Part shown: in pieces, positions 5,270-12,964 of the stretch
Layout: each line of letters starts with the position of its first letter
How positions within the stretch are numbered: the stretch's first letter is position 1
Origin: Alphaproteobacteria bacterium
Lineage (GTDB): Bacteria > Pseudomonadota > Alphaproteobacteria > Micavibrionales > Micavibrionaceae
Reading direction: 5' to 3'
DNA: 22,600 nt
Assembly (NCBI GenBank): GCA_030432775.1
Contig: JAUILO010000019.1
Span: 1 to 22,600 of the forward strand
Made by a program: the position numbers and the translations under genes
Notes under the pieces: generated by a model
What the model saw: the letters and a program-made list of their open reading frames with translations, nothing else
What the model was told of the DNA's origin: nothing
Database searches by the model: none

Positions 5270-7975
5270 TTATCTTGCAATAGATTTAAGCTCATAGATC
5301 AGCTCTAAAGCTTGGCGTGCGGTCATGTCATCTGGATTGATGTCGTCTAAACGGTCTTGAATGGCGTTATTTTGTGGCTCTTGTTTTGTTTCTGCTGCGC
5401 TCAGGGATGAAAATAGCGGAAGGTCATCAGCCATTTTCTTTAAGACGCCTGATTGTTCGCCAGCTTCCAGCGTTTTTAATACGTCTTGTGCGCGTTGTAT
5501 GACCAGTGAGGGTAATCCGGCAAGCTTTGCGACATGAATGCCGTAAGACCGGTCAGCACTACCGGGGATCACATTATGCATAAACACAATTTCGTTCTTC
5601 CATTCTTTGACCTGCATGGAATGGCAGGAAAGTTCGCCCAGCTTAGCTGCTAAAGATGTCAGTTCGTGGTAGTGCGTGGCAAATAAGCCGCGACATTGGT
5701 TCTTTTCATGTAAATGCTCGACACAGGCCCAAGCGATGGATAGGCCGTCAAAAGTAGCTGTTCCGCGCCCGATTTCATCAAGGATGACCAAAGAGTTCCT
5801 TGTGGCCTGATTAAGGATAGCAGCTGTTTCAACCATCTCGACCATAAATGTTGATCGACCACTGGCTAGATCATCAGACGCACCAACGCGGCTGAATAAA
5901 CGGTCAACGATACCGATATGCGCAAAGCTTGCAGGAACAAAGCTGCCCATTTGTGCCAGTAGAGCGATCAGCGCGTTTTGACGCAGGAAGGTTGACTTGC
6001 CAGCCATGTTTGGCCCTGTTAAAAGCCATAGGCGCTGTGAAGGGCCGAAATCACAATCGTTAGGAACGAAGCTCTGTCCGCCGGATTTCTTTAAGGCCTT
6101 TTCCACAACGGGGTGGCGACCATCCTTGATTTCAAAGGCAAGGCTGTTATCAATTTTAGGGCGTGTATATTTAAATTCGCTCGCCATATGGGCAAGGGAT
6201 GCTGCGACATCAAGGGCGGCTGCGGCCTTTGCGATAATGCCAATTTCGTTGGATATCTCGCAGATCATTTTAACAAGGTCTTCGAAGATATCTTTTTCGA
6301 TAGCTAAAGACCCTTCGCCAGCTTGCGAGATATCACGTTCCAACTCGGAAAGCTCGGGTGTGGTGAAACGCACTGAACTTGCCATGGTCTGGCGGTGAAT
6401 AAATGGATTATCGGGTGTGTTCTCTTCGCCTTTACGGATTAAAAGTGGATCGGCTTTCTTTGCTGGAACATCAATAAAGTATCCCAATACATTGTTATAG
6501 CTTATTTTTAATCTGTCTATGTCCGTTAATTTTTGATACTTTGCCTGAAGTTCGGCTATTAATCTTTTGCTTTCATTCTTAATGATATTGAGTTTATCCA
6601 GTGCCGGGTTATAACCGGTATTGATGAAGCCACCATCACGAGCTAAAAACGGTAAATCTTCTTTCAAGGCGCTGTGTAGCGTATTAGATATTTCGTTTAA
6701 GTTTTTGTTTTGTTTTAGGTTTTTGTATATCTCACCAAGGTGGTCATGTGCATCTTTGTTTTCATCAAGGGCTTGTCGTATCAAACCTGCCTGTTTCAGT
6801 CCGTCTTTGATCATACCCAAATCACGCGGGCCACAGCGGCCGGATGTAATACGGGCCAAGGCACGCTCAATATCAGGAAATTCCCGCATCATATCCCGCA
6901 AGGTTTGACGGAAGTGATGATCGTTATTTAGTGTCTGCACCTCGTTTAAGCGCTGCTCGATAAGGTTTGTATTCATAAGCGGTGCTGATAAACGGTTATG
7001 AAGCATGCGCGCTCCTGCGCCTGTGACAGTATAATCGATACAGGATAGAAGGGATCCTTGTTTTTCGCCCGATAGTGTGCGCACAAGTTCCAGATTACGG
7101 CGGGTTGCCGCATCAATTTCCATCACATCATTACCGGTAATTTGTTCGGGTGGCTGAATATAGGGTATTTGTCCTTTTTGCGTGCGGTCTACGTAATCAA
7201 GCAGCGCACCGGCCGATGATATTTCTGCGCGGCTAAAACCGCCAAACGCTTCAAGCGTTCCGACACCAAAGTGTTTTTCAAGGCGCTTTTGCGCATTTTG
7301 ACTGTCAAACAGGCTTGGCGCTTGACGAGTCATGATATGGTCAAAGTTCAGCAAAGCTTCTTTGTAGGATGTTTGTTCATGTAAAGTTGTAGGAATAAGA
7401 ATTTCGCGTGGTGATATCCGTTCTAAAACGGTGGTAATATCTGTGCGGGGTAGAGGCTGTACTTTAAACTCGCCGGTTGAAAGTTCAAGCCATGACAGGC
7501 CGATTTGTCCGGCTATTTCGACAATGGCTGCCAAATAGTTATTTTCTTTGGAATCAAGCAGTGAATCTTCGGTGAGTGTGCCTTGTGTGACGATGCGCAC
7601 AACATCACGGTTTACCAAGGCTTTGTAGCCGCCACGTTTTTTAGCTTCCTCTGGTGTTTCGGTTTGCTCACAAATTCCGACTTTATATCCGGCACGGATA
7701 AGCTTCGCCAGATAAGGTTCGAATGAATGATAAGGCACCCCCGCCATGGGGATTCCTTCGCCTTGGGTTTTGCCGCGTTTGGTGAGGGTGATATCCAGAA
7801 TAGCGGCAGCCTCGATCGCGTCTTCAAAAAACAGTTCGTAAAAATCACCCATGCGATAAAATAGAAGACAATCAGGATGTTTTTCCTTGAGAGTCAGGTA
7901 TTGAGCCATCATCGGAGTGTGGCCTTCAGCGATGAAATCGTCTGTGGTTTTTTCTATTTTTACAGCGTTTGCCAT
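5270..7975 (-). CDS. mutS: DNA mismatch repair protein MutS
   Basis: A full-length MutS of 901 residues, somewhat longer than the 853 of E. coli. It recognises base mismatches and small loops and starts methyl-independent or methyl-directed repair with MutL. The mismatch-binding Phe-x-Glu is in GDFYELF (F45, E47). The connector, lever and clamp domains follow. The ATPase domain carries Walker A GPNMAGKST (654-662), Walker B ILDEIGRG (731-738) and the THYHEL motif (767-772). The C-terminus has DLPLF (851-855), which resembles a beta-clamp binding motif, then a helix-turn-helix dimerisation tail. The ATG at 7975 follows AGGAAAAATC. It is the last gene of a same-strand run coaBC, dut, unknown, mutS with gaps of 60-103 bases, so co-transcription is plausible. 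No mutL is nearby. Confidence 0.98.
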   Translation of the reverse strand: MANAVKIEKTTDDFIAEGHTPMMAQYLTLKEKHPDCLLFYRMGDFYELFFEDAIEAAAILDITLTKRGKTQGEGIPMAGVPYHSFEPYLAKLIRAGYKVGICEQTETPEEAKKRGGYKALVNRDVVRIVTQGTLTEDSLLDSKENNYLAAIVEIAGQIGLSWLELSTGEFKVQPLPRTDITTVLERISPREILIPTTLHEQTSYKEALLNFDHIMTRQAPSLFDSQNAQKRLEKHFGVGTLEAFGGFSRAEISSAGALLDYVDRTQKGQIPYIQPPEQITGNDVMEIDAATRRNLELVRTLSGEKQGSLLSCIDYTVTGAGARMLHNRLSAPLMNTNLIEQRLNEVQTLNNDHHFRQTLRDMMREFPDIERALARITSGRCGPRDLGMIKDGLKQAGLIRQALDENKDAHDHLGEIYKNLKQNKNLNEISNTLHSALKEDLPFLARDGGFINTGYNPALDKLNIIKNESKRLIAELQAKYQKLTDIDRLKISYNNVLGYFIDVPAKKADPLLIRKGEENTPDNPFIHRQTMASSVRFTTPELSELERDISQAGEGSLAIEKDIFEDLVKMICEISNEIGIIAKAAAALDVAASLAHMASEFKYTRPKIDNSLAFEIKDGRHPVVEKALKKSGGQSFVPNDCDFGPSQRLWLLTGPNMAGKSTFLRQNALIALLAQMGSFVPASFAHIGIVDRLFSRVGASDDLASGRSTFMVEMVETAAILNQATRNSLVILDEIGRGTATFDGLSIAWACVEHLHEKNQCRGLFATHYHELTSLAAKLGELSCHSMQVKEWKNEIVFMHNVIPGSADRSYGIHVAKLAGLPSLVIQRAQDVLKTLEAGEQSGVLKKMADDLPLFSSLSAAETKQEPQNNAIQDRLDDINPDDMTARQALELIYELKSIAR

Positions 7976-8036
7976 GATTTTTCCTATAAATAGAGTTTTA
8001 CGACAATTAACGCTCTATATGAAGGATTTCTTGGTT

Positions 8037-8897
8037 TTAAGCTGATAAAGTATGTGAATTATTCCCGCTCGGTCGTGCCGTTACGGGTTGCGGGTTTTGA
8101 CGTGTTAGCGTGGTAAGTTCCCGCATTTTATTAACAGCAGCTTCCAGACCTGTGTCTTTATATGCCTGAAGCAATGCGTCAAACTCTTGTTCTGCAGCCG
8201 GAATAAGTGTCTTACTGCGCTGGATCGCATCTTCCGTAAATAGCATCAACGATTGCGTGTATTGTGGCTTGGACATGTGAACAGCTGCCATTAATGCGCC
8301 CAGATATGAGGCGTTATCAATATTTTCTATGGCTGCGCTCAGCTCTTCGAGTTTTGCCTCTTCATCCATATTATAAAAAACAAAGTTGATCAGACCAATT
8401 TTGTTTCTAAATGGCTCGGCAGTGATACCAATTTCGGCAAGCTTTTCTTTAAGCTCTTTTACCGATGCGCCGTTATTTAAAATGGATGCCGCTATATATT
8501 CGGCAATTTGAGATTCGTAGACGGTCAGATGGCCAATTGTTTTATGCTCGAGGATCGAATGTACTTTGTTTTTGGCTTCAGGATTCATCGCTTGAGGGGT
8601 GAATAGATGAGCCAAAATCTTTCTGTATATCCCATCGCGTGTTTGTTGTTCGCGTTCCATGTAATCATGGAAACGTGATAACCCCATAATGAACGCTCTA
8701 GCATCTTCTTCGGTTAGGTCGTCAGGAAGCTGGGTGGCGTTTTCGTTGCCTTTGTAGTTGGTTTCCCATTTGCCAAGTTCTGCATTGGGATCTGGAAGGG
8801 GATGTCTTGGCTTATGGTTATTATATTCGGCCACATCCGTAAAAATACGTGTGAGCGGTATATAAGGTCTGCGCAAAAACTCGTTTAAACTGAACAT
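8037..8897 (-). CDS. Hypothetical protein between dut and mutS
   Basis: I do not recognise this 286-residue protein. The open frame extends upstream to 9149, but that would overlap most of the C-terminal half of dut in another frame, so the first ATG after the dut stop, at 8897 (MFSLNEFLRRPYIPL), is taken as the start. It has no obvious Shine-Dalgarno sequence. The protein lacks a signal peptide or membrane segment and appears mainly alpha-helical, with charged segments such as LTEEDARAFIMGLSRFHDYME and VKELKEKLAEIG. The last 25 residues are a polar, Ser/Thr/Asn/Pro-rich tail. There are no visible catalytic motifs. It follows dut by 103 bases and precedes mutS by 61 bases on the same strand, so it may be expressed with them. 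That context does not by itself show a role in DNA metabolism. Confidence 0.75.
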   Translation of the reverse strand: MFSLNEFLRRPYIPLTRIFTDVAEYNNHKPRHPLPDPNAELGKWETNYKGNENATQLPDDLTEEDARAFIMGLSRFHDYMEREQQTRDGIYRKILAHLFTPQAMNPEAKNKVHSILEHKTIGHLTVYESQIAEYIAASILNNGASVKELKEKLAEIGITAEPFRNKIGLINFVFYNMDEEAKLEELSAAIENIDNASYLGALMAAVHMSKPQYTQSLMLFTEDAIQRSKTLIPAAEQEFDALLQAYKDTGLEAAVNKMRELTTLTRQNPQPVTARPSGNNSHTLSA

Positions 8898-9000
8898 AGT
8901 TTTTACAGTTATACCGAACTTGTCATAAAGTAAAGGGGCGTTGCAATTGTATACAGCGCCCGTTTTCTCTATCGGAATAATATGAGGGAAGTGACAGGCG

Positions 9001-9453
9001 TTATTTCGTGCCTGTTGAGCCAAAACCGCTAGCGCCGCGCTCTGTTTCATCAAGGTCTTTAACCACAGACCACTGTACATTGGCGTGACGAGCAATAACC
9101 ATTTGGGCGATGCGCATGCCGCGCTCGATTGTAAATGGCTCTTGTCCATGATTGATCAAGACAACTTTAATCTCGCCGCGATAATCTGCATCAACTGTGC
9201 CCGGCGTGTTGAGAACGGTAATGCCGTGTTTGATAGCAAGGCCGGAGCGCGGACGAACCTGCGCTTCATATCCGGCAGGAAGAGCAATAGCAAGGCCTGT
9301 GGCGATTAATGCGCGCTCACCAGGGGCTAGTTCGATGGCTTCTTCAAGTGCGGCGGATAAATCCATACCAGCTGATTGTTCGGTCGCATATGTTGGAAGG
9401 TTCAGGCCAACGGCGTGTTCTAGAGCTGTAAGCTCGACTGTAATTTTTTCCAT
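9001..9453 (-). CDS. dut: Deoxyuridine 5'-triphosphate nucleotidohydrolase (dUTPase)
   Basis: A 150-residue trimeric-type dUTPase of normal length. All five family motifs are present in order: AGMDLSA (28-34), RPRSGLA (67-73), GTVDADYRGEIKV (85-97, with the catalytic Asp and the uracil-binding region), RGMRIAQMVI (111-120), and the C-terminal arm RGASGFGSTG (139-148). It hydrolyses dUTP to dUMP and pyrophosphate, which keeps uracil out of DNA and supplies the precursor for dTMP. The ATG at 9453 is preceded by CAGGAG at 9 bases. It sits 60 bases downstream of coaBC, a pairing common in proteobacteria. Confidence 0.97.
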   Translation of the reverse strand: MEKITVELTALEHAVGLNLPTYATEQSAGMDLSAALEEAIELAPGERALIATGLAIALPAGYEAQVRPRSGLAIKHGITVLNTPGTVDADYRGEIKVVLINHGQEPFTIERGMRIAQMVIARHANVQWSVVKDLDETERGASGFGSTGTK

Positions 9454-9513
9454 TACTAGTTACTCCTGTATTGATCGTGTCCGGATAATAATATTGAAGG
9501 CCTTTATTCTGTG

Positions 9514-10923
9514 TTATTGCGCAGTTTTGCGCTGTTTTAACTCCTTGGCCATCCGGGTAATTTCTTTTGCGGCTTCCTTTGCAGCTTTGGCTTTATCCTG
9601 AATAACCGATTTTGCGTCTGTAAGGCCAAAATGCCCGATAATCTCGTCTGTCAGCTTCTGTGCAATGGCTGCCTTCGTTGTTTTAGTCCATTCTTCTGTC
9701 TTATCGTGAGTAATCAGATATACATGATTCTCTTCCGAGCCAAATACACTATCGGTGTTTTTTCGGTCTGTTTGTTCACAGCTTTGCTCGGAGACATCAT
9801 TGGCTAAAATCCAGTCACAGCCTTTGTTTTTCTGTTTATCTTTTGCGTATTCGAGCAAGTTATCTGTTTCGGCGGCAAAGCCAATGACAAGGGCGGGGCG
9901 TTTGCGTGACGGCCTTGCTAGTGTGGCTAGAATATCCGGTGTTTCTTTAAGCTCGAGTTTTGGTGGTGTTTTATTGCTGTGCTTTTTGATCTTCTGGGTC
10001 ATAATTGTTTTGGCAGACCAGTCGCTGACGGCAGCGGCAAAAATACCGATATCGGCCGGTAGAGCTTTGGAGCAGGCATCAAGCATTTCAGTGCCGGTAT
10101 TAACGTATATGGTTTCAATGCCCGCAATTTCCGGCAATGTCACGGGGCCGCTGATCAGTGTCACCTGCGCGCCCGCATCGCGTAATGCTGTGGCAATTGC
10201 ATAGCCTTGTTTGCCTGATGATCTGTTGCCGATGAAGCGCACCGGGTCAATTGGTTCGTATGTAGGGCCGGCAGTAATCAAAACCTTTTTACCGGCTAAA
10301 GGGCCTAATGAGGATTGATTTGAATGACGGGATTGCGCCGATGATTTCGCGCTCATATTGCCTGCCGCGTGCATATCGTTAAAGTAACCGATAATACAGC
10401 CGAAGATTTCTTGTGGCTCGACCATGCGTCCTGTGCCAAATTCGCCGCAAGCCATTTCACCGCTTGCCGGTTCAAGCACGGTGGTGCCGCGCTGCTTTAA
10501 TGTTTTGATGTTTTCCTGCGTTGCCGGATGTTCCCACATTTTATGGTTCATGGCTGGTGCAATGATCACATCTTTGTCAGAAGCCAGAAGCGTGGTGGTG
10601 GCAAGATCACTTGCGAAACCGTTGCTCATCTTGGCAATGATGTCTGCACTGGCTGGTGCAACTACAACTATGTCTGCCTCGCGGGTCAGACGAATGTGAC
10701 CCATTTCTGCTTCGTCTTTCAATGACCATAGATCTGTATAGGCAGGATGTTCGCATAGCGCCGAGACACTCATTGAGGTGACGAATTGTTCGCCGCCTTT
10801 GGTCACGATACAGCGGACATTTCCGCCTGCTTTTCTGATGAGCCGGATCAACTCTAGAGATTTGTATGCTGCGATACCGCCGCTTATGATTAACAGAACC
10901 GATTTACCTTGCATCATTTCCAT
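9514..10923 (-). CDS. coaBC: CoaBC: bifunctional phosphopantothenoylcysteine decarboxylase / phosphopantothenate-cysteine ligase
   Basis: The protein carries out two consecutive steps of coenzyme A synthesis: ligation of cysteine to phosphopantothenate, then FMN-dependent decarboxylation. The N-terminal CoaC flavoprotein domain shows ISGGIAAYKS, the catalytic His in GHIRLTREAD, the APAMN motif, and the active-site Cys in EMACGEFGTGRM. A polar Ser/Gln-rich linker (about residues 190-210) leads to the CoaB domain, which has ITAGPTYEPIDPVRFIGNRSSGKQG. Near the end comes KNKGCDWILANDVS. I chose the ATG at 10923, which has TGGGA at a fitting distance. An in-frame GTG at 10935 would add four residues (473 in all), and ATGs at 10917 and 10914 are also possible. 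It heads the run coaBC, dut, unknown, mutS. Confidence 0.96.
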   Translation of the reverse strand: MEMMQGKSVLLIISGGIAAYKSLELIRLIRKAGGNVRCIVTKGGEQFVTSMSVSALCEHPAYTDLWSLKDEAEMGHIRLTREADIVVVAPASADIIAKMSNGFASDLATTTLLASDKDVIIAPAMNHKMWEHPATQENIKTLKQRGTTVLEPASGEMACGEFGTGRMVEPQEIFGCIIGYFNDMHAAGNMSAKSSAQSRHSNQSSLGPLAGKKVLITAGPTYEPIDPVRFIGNRSSGKQGYAIATALRDAGAQVTLISGPVTLPEIAGIETIYVNTGTEMLDACSKALPADIGIFAAAVSDWSAKTIMTQKIKKHSNKTPPKLELKETPDILATLARPSRKRPALVIGFAAETDNLLEYAKDKQKNKGCDWILANDVSEQSCEQTDRKNTDSVFGSEENHVYLITHDKTEEWTKTTKAAIAQKLTDEIIGHFGLTDAKSVIQDKAKAAKEAAKEITRMAKELKQRKTAQ

Positions 10924-11010
10924 GTCATGTCCCACTCTGTGTTATCTGGTGCGTATTATTTTGTGCTTATGATCTCTTGCATTTTCGCACTATCGCTGCT
11001 TATTTTTTTT

Positions 11011-11039
11011 GCGTCTGTTGTTTTTCGCGACTGTTGTTT
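11011..11039. repeat. Imperfect 13-bp direct repeat upstream of coaBC
   Basis: GCGTCTGTTGTTT (11011-11023) and GCGACTGTTGTTT (11027-11039) agree at 12 of 13 positions with a 16-base period. They lie between the coaBC start and the terminator of the preceding gene, so they could sit in the coaBC promoter region. No convincing -35/-10 pair was found beside them. Confidence 0.45.
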
Positions 11040-11065
11040 ATGGCTCAAGTCATATCAGGCGACTC

Positions 11066-11098
11066 GAAAACAAAAACCCCATATAAGTTATATGGGGT
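11066..11098 (-). terminator. Strong rho-independent terminator after the small paralogue pair
   Basis: ACCCCATATAA (11076-11086) and TTATATGGGGT (11088-11098) form a perfect 11-bp inverted repeat around one base, which would fold with a short loop. Read on the minus strand it is followed by TTTTTGTTTTC. It lies 34 bases beyond the stop codon of the 11133-11522 gene and separates that transcript from coaBC. Confidence 0.85.
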
Positions 11099-11132
11099 CT
11101 TTATACATCAAAAGCAAAATAGATGGTAGCGC

Positions 11133-11522
11133 TTATTCGGCGCTTTTCTCTATTGCATTTGTAATTTCATTGCTTACTGCGTCAAGGTCAGCTTCGTTTT
11201 CAAGTTCGTTAACATTGATTTCTTCGATCTCGACATCAACTTCGTCCATAACGTCACCGGCTGATGGCTCGATAGCTTGTAGTGCATCAGCAGCAGACGT
11301 ATTTTCATCCATGTAGATCATTTGAATTTCTTCAGAGATCACATCCATGTTGCTGCCGATTTCATCGCCAAGCTCTGTACCGGCTGCAGGTTCAATCGCT
11401 AGAACCGATGCCGCGTCATTGTTTGAAAATGAAGAATCGTATGCGAAATATGCGCCGCCAAGACCAAGGGCCAATACGACGAATGCTGGTAGTACGTTTT
11501 TGAATATGTTTTTGTTAGACAT
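11133..11522 (-). CDS. Small membrane-anchored acidic envelope protein with two EP(A/S)AG motifs
   Basis: A 129-residue protein of unknown function. Residues 9-28 form a single hydrophobic segment (NVLP followed by a Gly/Ala-rich stretch ending GAYFAY) after a short basic N-terminus, so the remainder should face the periplasm. The body is very acidic and likely helical. The motif AIEPAAG (42-48) is repeated as AIEPSAG (83-89), each preceded by an Ala-Ala/Leu-rich stretch and followed by acidic residues, suggesting an internal duplication. The first 48 residues align without gaps to the upstream gene at 11585-11908. The ATG at 11522 has AGGAG 7 bases before it. The gap to the upstream paralogue is 62 bases and a strong terminator follows, so the two form a two-gene transcription unit. 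Confidence 0.85.
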   Translation of the reverse strand: MSNKNIFKNVLPAFVVLALGLGGAYFAYDSSFSNNDAASVLAIEPAAGTELGDEIGSNMDVISEEIQMIYMDENTSAADALQAIEPSAGDVMDEVDVEIEEINVNELENEADLDAVSNEITNAIEKSAE

Positions 11523-11584
11523 TTTATTGCTCCTAAAATTTATTTTTAATTTCTCAACCGATTAGTATTAGTATTTGACTGTTA

Positions 11585-11908
11585 TTATTCTGTAATTGTT
11601 TCGATGATTTCAATAGTGCCTTCTAAATCAGGTGCTTGAAGCTGTGGAAGATCACCATTTTTGACAGTTTGGGGTGCAGGCGGGAATGCGCCGCTATCGG
11701 CCCAGCTTGTGTCAATGAATCGTTCGTCAAACACAGATGTTGAAGTGGTGCCATCGTAACCTGCTGCAGGTTCTAAGTTGGCAAAACCTTCGCTGACCTT
11801 ATCTTGGAATGATGTTTTGTAAACGGTGTATGCGCCGGCGGTGCCAATGGCCACGAGAGCCAGACCTGGTAATACGTTTTTCAATAATGTTCCGAATATC
11901 GGTTTCAT
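11585..11908 (-). CDS. Small membrane-anchored envelope protein, paralogue of the downstream gene
   Basis: A 107-residue protein of unknown function. After MKPIFGTLLK comes NVLP (11-14) and a hydrophobic segment to about residue 30 ending GAYTVY, then the motif LEPAAG (45-50). From K10 to G50 it matches the downstream paralogue over 41 residues without a gap, with 18 identities by my count, including NVLP, GAY, SF and EPAAG at identical spacing. The C-terminal half differs: it is proline-rich and acidic, with no second motif. The ATG at 11908 is chosen because GGGAG lies 6 bases upstream; an in-frame GTG at 11923 would overlap that site. The pair lies between ubiE and coaBC on the same strand. 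Confidence 0.82.
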   Translation of the reverse strand: MKPIFGTLLKNVLPGLALVAIGTAGAYTVYKTSFQDKVSEGFANLEPAAGYDGTTSTSVFDERFIDTSWADSGAFPPAPQTVKNGDLPQLQAPDLEGTIEIIETITE

Positions 11909-11914
11909 GTTCAG

Positions 11915-11919
11915 CTCCC
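11915..11919 (-). promoter_or_regulatory. Ribosome binding site deciding the ATG start at 11908
   Basis: On the minus strand GGGAG is followed by CTGAAC and the ATG at 11908. The upstream in-frame GTG would place this site inside the coding region. Confidence 0.65.
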
Positions 11920-11968
11920 ACACTTTTATATATCTGTATTCATTATTATTTGTTTGTTATTCATTATC

Positions 11969-11997
11969 TCAGTAAGCAATACATTTCAGTAAGCGAT
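11969..11997. repeat. 12-bp direct repeat upstream of the small paralogue pair
   Basis: TCAGTAAGCAAT (11969-11980) and TCAGTAAGCGAT (11986-11997) differ at one base and are offset by 17 bases. They lie 61-89 bases before the ATG at 11908 in a 155-base non-coding gap, where a promoter for this pair should be. A binding site for a regulator is possible but not shown. Confidence 0.5.
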
Positions 11998-12063
11998 GCC
12001 TGTAATATGTGAATTGGCGGCATTTTACATACAAAGCCTCAAGTATTGCAAGGTTTATTCATT

Positions 12064-12846
12064 CTATACCACAAAACCCTTGTGTATAGCGGCTGTTCCG
12101 AAGCTCAGATTGGTGTAATCCACAGATTTGAAACCTGCTTTTTCCATACGTGACTTCAGTTCCTTTTGTTTTGGGAACTTCCTGATGCTTTCCACCAGAT
12201 ATTGATAGCTATCACGGTCTCCGGCTACCATTTGGCCGACATTGGGGATAAATATATCTGAATATAGCTGGTAAAGACGGTCAAGCGCGGCATCTTGTAC
12301 CTGACTAAATTCCAGACAGAAGAAGCGGCCGCCGGGTTTTAGAACCCGAATTGCTTCGGTCAAAGCCGTGTCAATATGGGTCACATTTCGCAGGCCAAAA
12401 GCTATTGTGTACACATCCACGCTATTGTCCGGTATTGGAAGATATTCGGCATTTCCTGTGATCCAGCTAAAGTCATTCATCATGCCTTGGTCGATGCTGC
12501 GGTCACGCCCGACACGAAGCATTTGTTCATCAAGGTCGCATAATGTGATTTGGGCATTCGGTCCGGTCTTTTTGCGGATGCGTGTGGCGATATCGCCTGT
12601 GCCACCGGCAACATCAAGGTAATGAAGTTCTGCACGTGGCCTGATCATGCGGATCAAATGATTCTTCCATAACCTATGTACGCCAAAAGACATGATATCG
12701 TTCATCAGGTCATATTTTTCCGCCACAGAATCAAAGACGCCTCTGACAAGCTGTGTTTTTTGTGTGGGGGTGACTTGTGTGTCGCCGAACCACTCTTTTT
12801 CCGGATTGTCCGGTGTATTTTCAGGTGTTTGCTTTTGCATGATCAT
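12064..12846 (-). CDS. ubiE: UbiE, ubiquinone/menaquinone biosynthesis C-methyltransferase
   Basis: A 260-residue class I SAM-dependent methyltransferase. The UbiE/COQ5 signature YDLMNDIMSFGVHRLWK spans about 45-61. The SAM-binding motif I is YLDVAGGTGDIA (76-87). AFGLRNVTHID (about 150-160) and LKPGGRFFCLEFS follow. It adds the C-methyl group to the benzoquinol ring in ubiquinone synthesis, and in menaquinone makers to the naphthoquinol ring. The ATG at 12846 has AAAGG 7 bases upstream; a second ATG two codons later is also possible. It is divergent from murJ. In many alphaproteobacteria ubiB follows ubiE directly; here two small unknown genes follow instead. Confidence 0.96.
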   Translation of the reverse strand: MIMQKQTPENTPDNPEKEWFGDTQVTPTQKTQLVRGVFDSVAEKYDLMNDIMSFGVHRLWKNHLIRMIRPRAELHYLDVAGGTGDIATRIRKKTGPNAQITLCDLDEQMLRVGRDRSIDQGMMNDFSWITGNAEYLPIPDNSVDVYTIAFGLRNVTHIDTALTEAIRVLKPGGRFFCLEFSQVQDAALDRLYQLYSDIFIPNVGQMVAGDRDSYQYLVESIRKFPKQKELKSRMEKAGFKSVDYTNLSFGTAAIHKGFVV

Positions 12847-12964
12847 TATTTAGCCTTTTTTCTCATGTAAATCAAAGGGGATTATTCATCATGATGTGCG
12901 TTAGGGTATCTTGGCAGGTCTACGCTATCCTGATAGAGCTATAGAAGGTAAGGACGTAGAATAT

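Noticed and set aside
8936..8961. GGGCG...CGCCC hairpin between dut and the unknown gene.
   Set aside because: The stem is 5 bp with a 16-base loop and only a broken T-run on the coding side; too weak to call a terminator.
8898..9149. Upstream extension of the unknown gene, giving a 370-residue frame.
   Set aside because: Most of it overlaps the C-terminal coding region of dut in another frame, and that stretch reads like shadow sequence.
12911..12964. TTG-initiated extension of murJ.
   Set aside because: The added residues are polar and unlike any MurJ N-terminus; the ATG at 12965 gives the standard start.
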